DNA of 64,000 nt from Nephrocerus scutellatus (GCA_947095585.1 OX352761.1:95933333-95997332), one strand, 5' to 3'; shown: positions 47,098 through 57,035, counted from the stretch's first letter. Numbers and translations are program-made. Notes: generated from the letters alone by a model not told the origin.

Positions 47098-47660
47098 GTG
47101 ACAAACAGCTATAAGTTTGTGTCAACTGCAAAACTTTACGAAGCGGCAGGTCTGCTGCCAATAGCCGACCACTTGTTCCAAATGGCAAAGAAATTCGTTG
47201 ATGGGTTGGAAACACATCCAAGTCCGGAGATGCAAGGACTGAGAATCGAGGAAATCGAGCCAAGCCACCGCTATATAAACATCAGAGGACTCACAGATGC
47301 TAGATTCGACGACATCTTTAATAATCAAGACGTCTCCTTCTACGAGAAGGCAGCAATCAATATTACAGAGGCTGAAGATCGCCCTGTTTATACCCCCTCT
47401 TATATTTTTTTTCATTTGTATTTTATTTTAGAATTTATTGTTTAAAATTAATTGCTTTAAATATAACATGTAGTAGATTAAGTAGTCAAAAATATTGTTT
47501 AATTATAAGCAATACAAAATAATCAAAACAATGTAAATACGTCGGGCCCCTATTGTCGAGCCGACACTTATTAATAATAGTTATTTATAAGTTTAGTTTT
47601 AAGTTAAAATTGTATATTACTTAAATGTTTAATAAAATATCTTAATCTAAACTGAAAAAA
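47098..47660 (+). mobile_element. Jockey-type LINE J, 3' end with poly-A signal
   Basis: This 5'-truncated piece has an open frame (47098-47445) reading NSYKFVSTAKLYEAAGLLPIADHL, typical of the extreme C-terminus of Jockey-type polyproteins, and ending at TAA 47443. The 3' UTR contains a TCGGGCCCC and CCGACA pair and AATAAA (47631-47636), and ends in an A-run (47655-47660). It separates two parts of I/LOA-type LINE D, so it may have inserted into D. Confidence 0.75.
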
Positions 47661-47835
47661 TCGCAATCCGTCTTGCAGGAGCTGAGAAAGAAACGCTCAT
47701 TCATTTTCTTTGCAAGTGTCCGGCCCTTGCAGCCTTTCGTTTCCGCAAACTGACTTTCTTTTCTGGCCTTAGGGAGCTTTCAGAGTACAGCATCACCAAT
47801 CTGATATCAATGCTACAGGTTGGATATAACTACAC
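47661..47835 (+). mobile_element. I/LOA-type LINE D, C-terminal zinc-knuckle fragment
   Basis: The frame reads AGAEKETLIHFLCKCPALAA, then RFRKLTFFSGLRELSEYS. The H-x4-C tail and the ET-x2-H-F-L-C-x-C-P-A-L block match the C-terminus of element C (53600 region, minus). The intervening RNase H half is absent. Confidence 0.65.
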
Positions 47836-47847
47836 AAAACCACTTTT

Positions 47848-48612
47848 TAAATTCCCTATATTCTCTATCTATATATACTCATTGAAATTTTGCACACATA
47901 CATATCTCCGATGACAATACTGTTTGTAAAATTTTGGAGACCCCAGGCCCCGGGTCGTGAGGCCCAATAAATTTTTTTTAAAAAAAATTAACCCGATTTC
48001 CTTAAAATTTTATACACATGTGTATCTCAGATGAACAAAACTGTTTATAAAATTTTTGGAGTTAACGGGCCCTAAGACCCGAGGGGTGCCCATATAAGTT
48101 TTTTAAAAATTAGCCCGATTTTCTCCAAGTGTATCCCCGATGGAGAAAACTTTTTGCAAAATTTTTGGAGTGATCGGGCCCTGAGACCCGAGTGGTGCCC
48201 ATGTACATTTTTTAAAAATTATCCCGATTTCCTTCAAATTTTATATACATAATATGTATCTCCTATTTTTTGTGGGCGCCGTGGCTCAGTGGTATTGCGT
48301 GTGGCTACTAAGCAGGAGGTTCGTGTTTCGAGTCCCAGTAACACCAAAAGTATTTTTCACGGTGTCACACCTCTCGCGAATGGGTGACAAACGTTCCGAG
48401 AGTAATAGCTTGTCATGGAAAGCTTCTTAATTCGCCGTTCGGATCCGGCCTTAAATTGTAAGTCCCATCCATTTGTGTCCAAAAATATAAATGCGCAACA
48501 CAAATGGTTGCGAAAAGCTAGGCCTTGGACCGCAATGGTCTGTCGTGCCGAATATTATTATTATTATTATTATTAGAGAATTTACCTGAAAAATTTTAAT
48601 TTTTAATGGTTG
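47848..48612 (-). mobile_element. Family E repeat, copy E4, containing a SINE
   Basis: Read on the minus strand it begins at 48612 (AACAACCATTAAAAATTAAAAT then GTAAATTCTCTAATAA) and ends at 47848 with TATAGGGAATTTAAAAA, an imperfect partner of the starting repeat. Three and a half internal units of 105-115 bp are clear (about 47880-47995, 47996-48118, 48119-48232, 48233-48271). The tRNA-derived SINE (48272-48574) occupies the position of the last unit. Confidence 0.8.
48272..48574 (+). mobile_element. tRNA-derived SINE, full-length-looking
   Basis: The head has an A-box-like GTGGCTCAGTGG (48281-48292) and a B-box-like GTTTCGAGTCC (48325-48335), about 33 bp apart as in tRNA promoters, so RNA polymerase III transcription is expected. 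A tRNA-unrelated body follows (TTCGCCGTTCGGATCCGGCC, AAATGGTTGCGAAAAGCTAGGCC, CGCAATGGTCTGTCG). The 3' end is an (ATT)n tract at 48553-48574. A 5'-truncated relative is at 60613-60755. The flanks are family E on both sides. No target duplication was found. Confidence 0.8.
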
Positions 48613-50119
48613 TTTTTATTTTTTCATTCAATTAGGTCTCCTAAGGACTGTGAATGCAAAACGGCGCAGTAGAGGACCGCCAAAGTCGATTCGAAAGCTG
48701 TTCCAGTGTTAGGTAATGCTAACCGCCTTAGGTTACTCCCATTCGCGAACCTAAAAAATTTTGGTGGTAAACAATACATAAAAAGATTTAAAATTAAGAA
48801 TGAGCCTTAAAAATAAATATTTTTTTTTGCAAATGTTCGCTTAAAATTCTTGACTTCACTCATCGCTATGACTATTGATTACCATTTAAGATTTCCGAAC
48901 CCTGGACACGATCTGATATGCTTCAACCGTAGTATACAAAAGACCATCACAATTTTAACATAATTCTAGGGTTTGAAATAAACTTCATTGATGGAAACTA
49001 CATTCTTCAGGGATACCTTCGAAATAATCAACTGATATTAGTTTATTGCAACAAAAAAAAACAAATTACAAAATAAAATATATTGCTTATCATGACGAGG
49101 TTGTTTTGTTATTCAATTCTCTGCAACTTATTCCATCTACCAGAGATTAGTGTATTATGTATATGGAAAATACATGAAAATTTAATATCCATCAGAAGCA
49201 AATTGAAACTGTCTTCGAAATGCTAAGTTCAATCAGTCGAGTGAAATTTTATCAGACACACAAACAAATTCCCTTGTGCAACAATATTTTCCATTCACAA
49301 TTACAGAAATGTATCCGTATGATTGTTTAGAGTAAATAATATTTCAAGCACGAGTATCTAAACGAATGCAAATTACCCATACATAAAGCAAATTCAAACG
49401 CACCGACAGGAAGATAATAAATTCACAGGAGGCACATGATGCGTCATCTATGAGGTCCAAGTCAATGCTTCCATGGAAGTCACTGACAAGAGCTAAACAA
49501 ATTCTCTTTCATCTAAAAGCGGCAGCAAAATAAAATTTATGTAATAAAAAAATAAAATAATAATAAAATCGAATGCATACTAAGTTCTACACATGAACGA
49601 GCACGCCGTTTCTGTCAGAATGTTATGTTTTTTTGTTGTTGTGAATTATACGTATAAATAATCGAAGCTCAGATAACATGTTTGCCATCGATTGGTTGTT
49701 TGATCCATATATGATCCTTATGGTTGGGAGAAATACGAGTACATCGATATAAGCATAAAACTCTGTGACAACTGCTTTTCGTTTTAATACAAAAATCGAA
49801 TCTCTGCACAATTTTCCAATTTTATCATGCCATGTGTAATGTGTTTTACACTTGTGGATAAGATGGAAAATTACAAGGTTTTTAAATTATTTGAACACAA
49901 GATATAAGTCTATATACCTCTTTAATTTTTCCCCAAAAAAGGAGACTGTGAATTCCGTAATTTTATATTCGCTCCAGCTAAGAATATATTGAAAAAATCT
50001 ACTCGAATAGGTTAATACCAACGATCTTTCAAGCTAATTGACTAGCTATCATTCGATATTTGTAACCTAATGACTCTATAAATATACTTGTCTTTAACAA
50101 TAGTATTATAGTATATAGT
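48613..50119. other. No gene recognised
   Basis: AT-rich sequence. No ORF above 62 codons and no family match seen. Confidence 0.5.
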
Positions 50120-51580
50120 CAACATGTATTATCGCTTCTAGACACATCAAACCATTGTGCAGTATCAGCTAACTCGTTATCTCGTTATCGAAAAAGTCTC
50201 GTTAAATAAAATAACAATATGGCAATACGGCATTAACAACTTCTTTGGAAGTTTCAACTGATTGCTACTGTGATGCGATAGCAAACATGATTTTTATTGG
50301 TATGAGAGACATTATGCATTTCAGAAATATCTGTCAAACCAAAGGACGATGGCTGTTATGATTCGAGCTGTAATGAGCCCTCTATGATTAGTGATGTATG
50401 TTTTGGGTTTTACAAGCTAATCCCACTGAGGAAACCCGTGTAAATTCCAAATGAGCTAGAAATTATTGAATGCCCACTTTCGGCGGCGTGTCAAATTAAA
50501 TTCAAATATGACCAAAAATTAAGGCAAAATATACTTCAAAGTCCCAAAGGTATTAACGGTTTTTGGATATTCGTGAAAAGAATCAAAAATATAGCCTCGT
50601 CGTCGATTCCAATGCTCATTTACAATGACAGTACAGCTATCAGCTCTAAGGACAAGGGCAGTCTATATGCTGCGAATTTATCAGCTAGCTTCACGTTGTG
50701 CATAGCTTTCGCATGTACCTCCGAATATTGAACACTATATAGAACATATTTACATTCGTACTCGGGCAGTTACTAGAGTTTTAAACGATTTCAGCACTTG
50801 CTATATAGTATTTCCCCACATTAGTTCTGAAGAAGAGTTCTTCCAAGCTGGCATTAGCATTGCGTAAGCATTTCCATTTAGCTTATTCTTCTGGATTCTT
50901 CCCGAAAAGATCTAAAACAGCCATTGGTCAGTCCATACCCAAAAAGGGCGAGCCGTCGTCCCCCTATTCGTACCGACCCCTAGCACTTACATTAATTCTT
51001 TCCAAGCTCATGGAAATTCAGCTCAAAAAATATCTTCAAACTAAAAAAATCCTTAGTGACCGGTAATAAAGATTTCGTAGGCAACATTCTACTGGTGATT
51101 TAATGGTATATCTGACATAACAGTGGAACCGGTCTTTGCATCAATATGGTAAAGGAAAGCTCTTGCACTCGATATTTCGAAGGCATTTGATAAAGTTTGG
51201 CATTAAGCTCTTTTGTCCAAAATGCGTGCTTATGGAGTTGATGAAAAACGGCTTCAATTGGACTAGAAATAATTTTTTGGACCGCTCAAGCTGTTCAAGT
51301 TTAAAACACATCATATAAATGCTGGAGTTCAACAGGTCTCCATTTTGTCCCCGACACTCTTTCTCATTTTTATTAATGATCTCTTGTAAACTACTTCTAA
51401 TCCAATTCATTTTTTCGTTGACGACAGTACATACTCTCAGCTTCACATATAAGTTTGAACAGCGACCCTCTACTTGTCATGTGGAACTCAATGTCGTCCA
51501 AGCGCATCCAATGCCATTATCCATGAGTGGAACTTGCATCGAGGAATCTGGAAAAATCGCAATTCTCTGTATGTGCGTTA
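50120..51580 (+). mobile_element. CR1-like LINE A, copy A2
   Basis: It is collinear with A1 from the SDH part of the endonuclease (HQTIVQYQLTR-like frame, 50150). It continues through the linker (FWIFVKRIKNIASSSIPML near 50560), RT finger block (IPKKGEPSSPYSYRPLALTL, 50936), motif A equivalent (near 51165), motif B (VQQVSILSPTLFLIFIN region, 51330) and motif C (SFVDDST region near 51415). Motif C has lost the F-A of FADD. Many frameshifts and stops are present. The copy ends near 51580, where an inverted copy of the same family begins. Confidence 0.8.
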
Positions 51581-51587
51581 ACTGCCT

Positions 51588-52020
51588 ACTGCCGGTCACT
51601 AAGGATTTCATTGGTTTCAAGATATTTCTTAAGTTGATAATTGATCAGCGTTTCCATGACCTTGGAAAGAATGGATGTAAGTGCTATGGGTCGGTACGAA
51701 GAAAGAAACGACTGCTCGCCTTTTTCAGGTATAGGCTGGATAAAGGCTGTTTTCTATTTCTCAGGAAGAGGCCAGAAAAATAGGATAGATGGAAAAGCTT
51801 ACGTAATTGTAATGCCAGCTTGGAAGACTACCTCTTCAGAACTAATGGGGAAATACCATTTGGCCCAGCGGATTTTTGTGTTGAGATCGTTTAAAACTCT
51901 AGCAACTCCACGAGTACGAATGTAAATTTGTTCCATAGTATGTGTTCAATGCTTGAAGGTAGAGTGGGACAAACCCGGCTTTCCTAGCTTTCGCCATTAA
52001 GTATGCTCTTTGATCTATTC
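51588..52020 (-). mobile_element. CR1-like LINE A, copy A3, RT part
   Basis: The reverse complement reads SIEH, YIRTRGVARVLNDLN, a KSAGPNGISP-like block, and SYRPIALTSILSKVMETLINYQL, ending near the GDRQ site. This is the same segment as A1 30400-30770. The orientation is opposite to A2, which it meets head to head. It connects to 52590-53160 across an unrelated insertion. Confidence 0.75.
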
Positions 52021-52029
52021 CCATTTAGC

Positions 52030-52590
52030 GGTCTTCTATTCGAGAGTAAACAGTAAGCCCCCGCGTTGCATCCCCAGAAGGAGCTGGGTCCTCAACCACA
52101 GTTTTCCTCAGACCGGTCAACCTTACGGTCAACTAATAGTCTGTGGGCACGGACAACTCCCGCGGTACCAACGCGGCCATGGTGAGGTCTACCCTGGCAG
52201 CACATCGTCCGGAACCTCGAACTCCATCATTTGACACTAGGATTCTACCTTATCCCAGGCCGCCCTCTTCCCTCTGTCCCATTGTTTACGAAATGAACTA
52301 CTAAATACAAAAAGGCGCCCACAAGGTTAGCAGTAGCCCACTTCGGGTCGCACAGTATGAAGACATTGCCCATAAATACCATACTCTAAGTACCTGCGGC
52401 TCTTATTGATTTCCTGTGGTAAAGCCCAGCATGTATAGGTTGAGATGCAATTGGAGCCCCCACGGGGAACTTGGAGGTACAGACGGCAGCAATGTATAAT
52501 CTGGAAGCGTGGAGCATGCTGCACAAAGCGTAGTAAACAGATTGGGTTTGTCTTTAGAGCTGACAGCTGGAACGGCATTATAAATTAGCG
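52030..52590. other. GC-richer unclassified segment within copy A3
   Basis: Both flanks are minus-strand CR1-like A sequence, so this looks like an insertion. It contains CCGGTCAACCTTACGGTCAACTAATAG, GGCACGGACAACTCCCGCGG and GTGAGGTCTACCCTGGC, and on the minus strand an 83-codon frame (52327-52578) rich in Cys. Its GC content is clearly above its neighbours. I cannot assign a family; a LINE leader or gag-like remnant is possible. Confidence 0.35.
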
Positions 52591-53160
52591 TTTAAATCGA
52601 TGATAAGGCTGTATTTGTGATTCTTTTTACGAATGACCAACAATTGAATTACATTTTAGACATTGTAGTTGCTCAATTTTTGGTCGTAGGCGAATTAACC
52701 TCGCCGAAGGTGGTTAATGCAATAATTTCTAGTTCGTTCGAAATTTATTAGGAAATCATACCTCTCTAGTCCTAGAGGCCTCTTTTCAGCTTTAATCATA
52801 CCATCCATCTTCCTTTGGTTTGACAGACTTATTCCTGAAAGGGATAAAGACTCTCGTACCACTGAGAAATATGGTTGTGATCGCATCAAAGGCGGCATAC
52901 AGATTTCTATCGCGGAACTATAACGACCAGTTTATACTCCCAAGGAAGTTTATAAGGCCGTGTCAATTGGCTTTAACGTATTGCCATACTCTTTTTTGGG
53001 AGTTTTTTCTTTAACTGCGTGGTTTGATAAAGAGAAATTAGCTGATACGACACAAAAGTCGGATGAGCCTAGAGGCAATAATAGATTAACGGTGTTTTTT
53101 TCAAGATATTAGGTAACGAACAAGTCCAGGGTGTTGGCGGCGGATGTGTCAGGATGCCTT
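52591..53160 (-). mobile_element. CR1-like LINE A, copy A3, endonuclease end and linker
   Basis: On the minus strand from 53160 it reads AANTLDLFVT, then SSDFCVVSAN (SDH motif changed to SDF), KEKTPKKSMA, and the DGWYD block that matches A1 30310 (GGATGGTATGATT). The linker ends near 52600. Together with 51588-52020 it forms one element broken by 52030-52590. Confidence 0.7.
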
Positions 53161-53164
53161 GGAT

Positions 53165-53385
53165 CACAGCAAATTCATAGCGAACAGCAGTATAGTTTTC
53201 GAAGGAAACATTTTAATGGTAATCTAATGGCACATCTCACAAAAAAATAGAACCAGTCTATTTAAAAATTTGGTTTTAGTTAGGTTTTTGCAATCGATAT
53301 TTCGAAAGGCATTTAAATGAGTCTGGCATTAAGCTCTCTTGTCGAAAATGAGTGCCTATGGAATCGATGAAGCACTGCCTTTTTG
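53165..53385 (+). mobile_element. CR1-like LINE A, copy A4, part 1
   Basis: It matches A1 30760-30960: EQQYSFRRKHFNGNLM, FAIDISKG (motif A), MSAYGIDEAL-like (ATGAGTGCCTATGGAATCGATGAAGC). It stops at TTTTG 53381-53385, where element C starts, and continues at 55216. Confidence 0.75.
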
Positions 53386-53509
53386 TAGGTTAGGTTAGGT
53401 TAAGGTGGCTGTCAGTGAAACCGATACACTTAGACCAGTAATGGTCCATTGTGATACCACACGAATCCGATCCTCCTACTCGATGAACCATTTAGAGCTA
53501 CGTATGAAG

Positions 53510-55200
53510 CGTAGGAGACTACTAATGTCAATGTTGATGAGATCATTATTTCGTTTACGCTTTTGGGAGAGGGCTGGACAAGTGCACAGAAGATGGACAA
53601 TGGTCTCCTCCTCCTCCTCCTCATCCATGCAGCTTGTACAGAAGTTATTAGAGAAGACTCCAAGTCTTGCTGTATGCCTGCCTATGAGACAGTGTCCAAT
53701 GATGACACCTACAATAGCACAGATGTGCGATATTCTTTAAGAGATCAAATACTTGGAGGGTTTCGAATCCAGCTTCTGCCAGATCTACTTTGTCGCTATG
53801 CAAGTTGTACCGTTTAACCACCTACAGTTAGTTTTTATATTAGCATCCCGCTTTAACAAGTATTTGCATGTAGCGATTTGTATGCCTATGGAACCATATT
53901 CAGTTTAGAAGGGTAGTGTAGTTCCTTGCTTAGCGAGTTCGTCAGCCATACAGTTTCCCGGACTGTCTCTGTGCCCTGGCACTCAACACAGGTGGATATT
54001 GAACTGCTCCGCCATCTCCACGAGAAATTATCGGCAGTTAAGGTCTTAAATTGAATTTGTAGAGACTGATTCCAGAGATTTTGGTGACGCTTGGCCATCC
54101 GAGAATATACAGATATTCTTACAGGATATGACGTTTCTCTTAAGCCAAGACAAGGCTTCACTGATCGCCATAATTTCAGCCTGGAAAATACTGCAGTGAT
54201 TTGGAAGACGGAAAGAGAGGCTAAGATTTCGCTTTTTTGACAAAACACCTCCGCCAACTACGTCAACAGTTTTTGACCCATCTGTGTAAAAATGAATGCC
54301 TTTATCTTCCAGGTAAGCGTCTTCGTCCCAGAATTATCTGGAGGGGAAGGTGACCTGGTAGTTTTTGTTGAAATGTAGTTGCGAAATAGTGTAGTTTTTG
54401 TTGAAATGTAGTTGCGAAATAGTGTGCTGTCTGGGATCCTGACTAAATTCAGGGGAGGAGTAGCCTATTTCATTTCTAGTCCACTGGGAGATAGCATTAA
54501 GGCGAATAGCCGAACTAGCAGCTACTTGCCTGCCTGCTTGTCGAGTGATGTAAGGTCGAAAGAATGTCCAATGCGGCGGAAGGGTTGTACGAAGTGCTCC
54601 GCTCATACATAGACTAGCTGATCTTTGCACTTTGTTTAATTTATCAAGGTTTCCTTTCTTATTTGAGGCAGTCCTCCATACTGTCACACCGTATATAAGA
54701 GTAGGTCTTACTACCGCTGTATATTGCCAATGGGTTATATGTGGTTGAAGACCCCATCTGCTACCAATGGCTTTTTTGCATGAGAAGAGAACTACTGTGG
54801 CTTTACGAACTCTGTCTTGTATGTTAGGTTGCAAGCTCAGATTCCTGTCCAAAATAAGACAAAAAATACTCTATGCTCTATGAGAGAATGTTAATTTACC
54901 TTACCTGCTTATACATTTTATGGGAGGAGGGTTAATAAGTTAAGGTTAGGGTTCCTGGACAAGCTCAGTTTTCTGATGATTTATCCCTACCACAGCGATC
55001 TGCCCAGCAAGTTAGCTTGTTGAGAGCATTCTGTGGGAGTTCCTCAAAGTGGACAGCGCATTCGTAATTGCAGATGTGTTGACGTTATTAAAAGCGTCTT
55101 AAATGTCTAGGAATACCACCATTGTGTACTCCTTGTGGTGAAGTAGAACGTACCAGTGTGTACATAGCTGTTTCCACAGACTTCACTTTACAATACGCGT
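53510..55200 (-). pseudogene. LINE C polyprotein: RT end, RNase H, zinc knuckle
   Basis: The RT remnant ends at 54960. After unrelated AT-rich sequence, LDRNLSLQPNIQDRVRKATV (54850) starts the thumb, with VVRPTLIYGVTVW and LNKVQRSASLCMSGALRTT. The frame stays open for 172 codons (54852-54334) and includes an exact tandem duplication (54358-54423). RNase H follows: FYTDGSK (Asp, about 54285), FQAEIMAISEAL (Glu, about 54185), ICIFSDGQA (Asp, about 54115), VPGHRDSPGNCMADELA (His and Asp, about 53990), with one frame change. A CTSC-x(8)-IVHLLCTC block near 53635 is the zinc-knuckle-like tail. RNase H would remove element RNA after first-strand synthesis. It is unable to replicate because the RT palm is lost. 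Confidence 0.85.
54358..54423. repeat. 33-bp exact tandem duplication
   Basis: The unit 54358-54390 is repeated immediately at 54391-54423. Because 33 is a multiple of three, it adds 11 residues (ISQLHFNKNYT type) to the LINE C frame without shifting it. Confidence 0.9.
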
Positions 55201-55215
55201 CCTGATCTTATTTTG

Positions 55216-55460
55216 ATACGAGTAGTTGCTACCTTTATGACCGTTCAACCCAGGTCATATTAGACCGTTTCCAATATAATGTTCATCGTATAAACACTAG
55301 TGTTCTACAGGGCTCTCCTATCCGCTATTTCAAATCCAATTCATTCTATTGCTGTCGACAGCATTTTCTGTTTTTTATAAGAATTCACACTTTCTGCACG
55401 TCCCTCTCTTTGCAAGTGGAACTTGAACAACAACGTATATTAGGCACGTTATATTCTTTT
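55216..55460 (+). mobile_element. CR1-like LINE A, copy A4, part 2
   Basis: It resumes A4 after element C: YLYDRSTQVILDRFQYNVH, NTSVLQGS (motif B), SNSFYCCRQHF (motif C destroyed by frameshift), then VELEQQRILGT. It ends at the insertion of repeat F1. Confidence 0.7.
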
Positions 55461-55815
55461 CACACGTTCATAGACGAAAGTGACTGTTTCGTACGCTATA
55501 AACTAGCCTCGAAAGTAGCCCATAACAACACTAGTTATGTTATGATATAAACGTCTTTTGTTATTTACTACAATCTCAGCGAACACATTGCGCATGAGCA
55601 AGAATTCTCTTTTGTTTGTCGTTTGTGATTTCTGCTTCTCTCTCGATTTAGCAAAAAAAACCGGTTTGGATGCGTGAAAAATAGCGTACATGACTTGCAG
55701 AAAAGTGATCATCGTGCTCGTTAGATTGCCGAACTCGGCTACCGCCTCGTTCGTCAAGCTTTGACCTCGCACGATAAACTCCAATTTCCTTGCTCGTTAT
55801 GTAATATACTATACC
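55456..55815 (-). repeat. Family F repeat, copy F1
   Basis: On the minus strand it starts ATAGTATATTACATAACGAGC and ends ACGTGTGAAAAG. It sits in copy A4, whose sequence resumes after it at about 55816. It differs from F2 (56217-56578) at about ten positions by eye. It carries a 93-codon frame starting MEFIVRGQSLTNEAVAEFG; F2 shares the first 40 codons but is then frameshifted by one length change in a T-run. I see no terminal inverted repeat, no poly-A and no known domain. Confidence 0.8.
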
Positions 55816-55944
55816 AAGATAGTATAACAAGGTGGAGATATCACAATAGCTTTGAATTTAACGCTTCAAAGTACAATGCTGTCTTCTGTAGTCTAAGCGT
55901 GATTTAAACCTCCAAACTGTTCGCTTACAAAATAATTTTGATTA
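55816..55944 (+). mobile_element. CR1-like LINE A, copy A4, part 3
   Basis: It continues A4 from within the IIQWGENN-equivalent codons: RWRYHNSFEFNASK matches EFNASK of A1 at 31270. A few dozen bases later the Helitron-like end begins. Confidence 0.65.
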
Positions 55945-56648
55945 TCTATCTTCTATATAAAAAATTTACCAATCGATTTTTATGAAATTTTCTATGTATA
56001 TTACTGGCAGTTGGAGGAAGGTTATAGGCTAGAGTACACCCCCCTGATAGGGGTGGTAAATATCAAGTATTAATAACAGTCACTTTTACCAAACGATTTT
56101 TATGAAATTTTCAATGTGGAAATGGAATGTGGAAAATGTGAAATGTTAATATCAGCCAGATTTACAAACCTAAATTTATGAAATTTTCTATGCATGTTAT
56201 TTCAGTTGAGAAATAGTATATTACATAACGAGCAAGGAAAGTGGAGTTTATCGTGCGAGGTCGAAGCTTGACGAACGAGGCGGTAGCCGAGTTCGGCAAT
56301 CTAACGAGCACGATGATCACTTTTCTGCAAGTCATGTACGCTATTTTTCACGCGTCCAAACCGGTTTTTCTGCTAAATCGAGAGAGAAGCAGAAATCACA
56401 AGCGACAAACAAAAGAGAATTCTTGCTCATGCGCAATGTGTTCGCTGAGATTGTAATAAATAACAAAAGACGTTTATATCATAACATAACTATTGTTGTT
56501 ATGGGCTACTTTCGAGGCTAGTTTATAGCGTACGAAACAGTCACTTTCGTCTATGGGCGTGTGAAAAGATTATAGTACATCTCCCATACACCTACGATGA
56601 AGGCGGGTATTTATGTGTGCGGATATCGATGCGCCCGGGAACAGCTAG
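55945..56648 (+). mobile_element. Non-autonomous Helitron-like element carrying F2
   Basis: The 5' end TCTATCTTCTATATAAAAAA is preceded by A and followed by CCAATCGATTTTTATGAAATTTT, and a second copy of this block occurs at 56090. The 3' end is GCGCCCGGGAACAGCTAG followed by T. A-to-T insertion and terminal CTAG fit the Helitron pattern. No Rep or helicase frame exists. The F2 repeat occupies 56217-56578. The 3' hairpin is not strong. Confidence 0.55.
56217..56578 (+). repeat. Family F repeat, copy F2
   Basis: It lies on the plus strand, inverted relative to F1, with about 400 bp between them, inside the Helitron-like element. Start and end match F1. Contains CGTGCGAG and CTAACGAGCACG blocks flanking a GAACGAGGCGGTAGCCGAGTTC partial palindrome, so single-stranded forms could fold. 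Confidence 0.85.
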
Positions 56649-56765
56649 TATATAAATAAAAATTAAATGCTGTTTGTTGGTAAGCGCATTTCTTAAGAAC
56701 GGCTAGATCGATTTGACTCATTTTCATATTAAAATGTTCATCATAGTCAGAATAAGGTTTATACG
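56649..56765 (+). mobile_element. Second Helitron-like 5' end, abutting the first
   Basis: TATATAAATAAAAATTAAATGCTGTTTGTTGGTAAG, then AAGAACGGCTAGATCGATTTGACT, resembles Helitron 5' ends seen in insects. It starts at the T after CTAG of the previous element. The 3' end was not found. Confidence 0.45.
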
Positions 56766-57035
56766 GAATTTATAAATAAAATTGGAAAAGTTGCCCTGAA
56801 AATTGCAAAATTCGGGAAAACTAAAAGTGCTTTTTCCATGGGATTTAATGTGTTGCATGAGCAAATGTGAACGTACACGTTTAAGCTGTTTCTTTTTCTT
56901 TTCTTCTTGGGAAATTTTTCTCCAACATCCATGACTGGCACTTGCTTCAAATAACCGATAAGCTCGCAATTTTGGGAATGTGTATAAATAACAAGTTTCG
57001 TTAAAACGATCGCGTACGAGTATTTGCCATCGATA
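56766..57035. other. No gene recognised
   Basis: Possible interior of the second Helitron-like element. Two overlapping minus-strand ORFs (96 and 106 codons) lack motifs. Confidence 0.4.

Larger units (their letters stand above)
53386..55210 (-). mobile_element. I/LOA-type LINE C with RNase H, inserted in A4
   Basis: TTTTG flanks both ends (53381-53385 and 55211-55215), a likely target duplication. Host element A4 continues exactly on both sides. Read on the minus strand, C has an RT fragment (AYCKVKSVETAMYTLV, DAFNNVNTSAITNA), a deletion including the YADD motif, the thumb region, RNase H, a C-terminal zinc-knuckle region, and a short 3' UTR ending ACAGCCACCTTAACCTAACCTAACCTA. The element is 5'-truncated. 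The tail repeat reads TTAGG on the plus strand. Confidence 0.85.

Noticed and set aside
46964..47415. Minus-strand ORFs of 97-99 codons
   Set aside because: They are antisense to plus-strand LINE RNase H and Jockey-type C-terminal frames.
48272..48345. A functional tRNA gene
   Set aside because: Only the promoter boxes are tRNA-like. No cloverleaf could be formed by eye, and the sequence continues into a SINE body with an ATT tail.
53386..53402. TTAGG repeats as telomeric sequence
   Set aside because: Only about three units, joined exactly to the 3' end of a LINE and followed by its coding sequence. It is a LINE tail.
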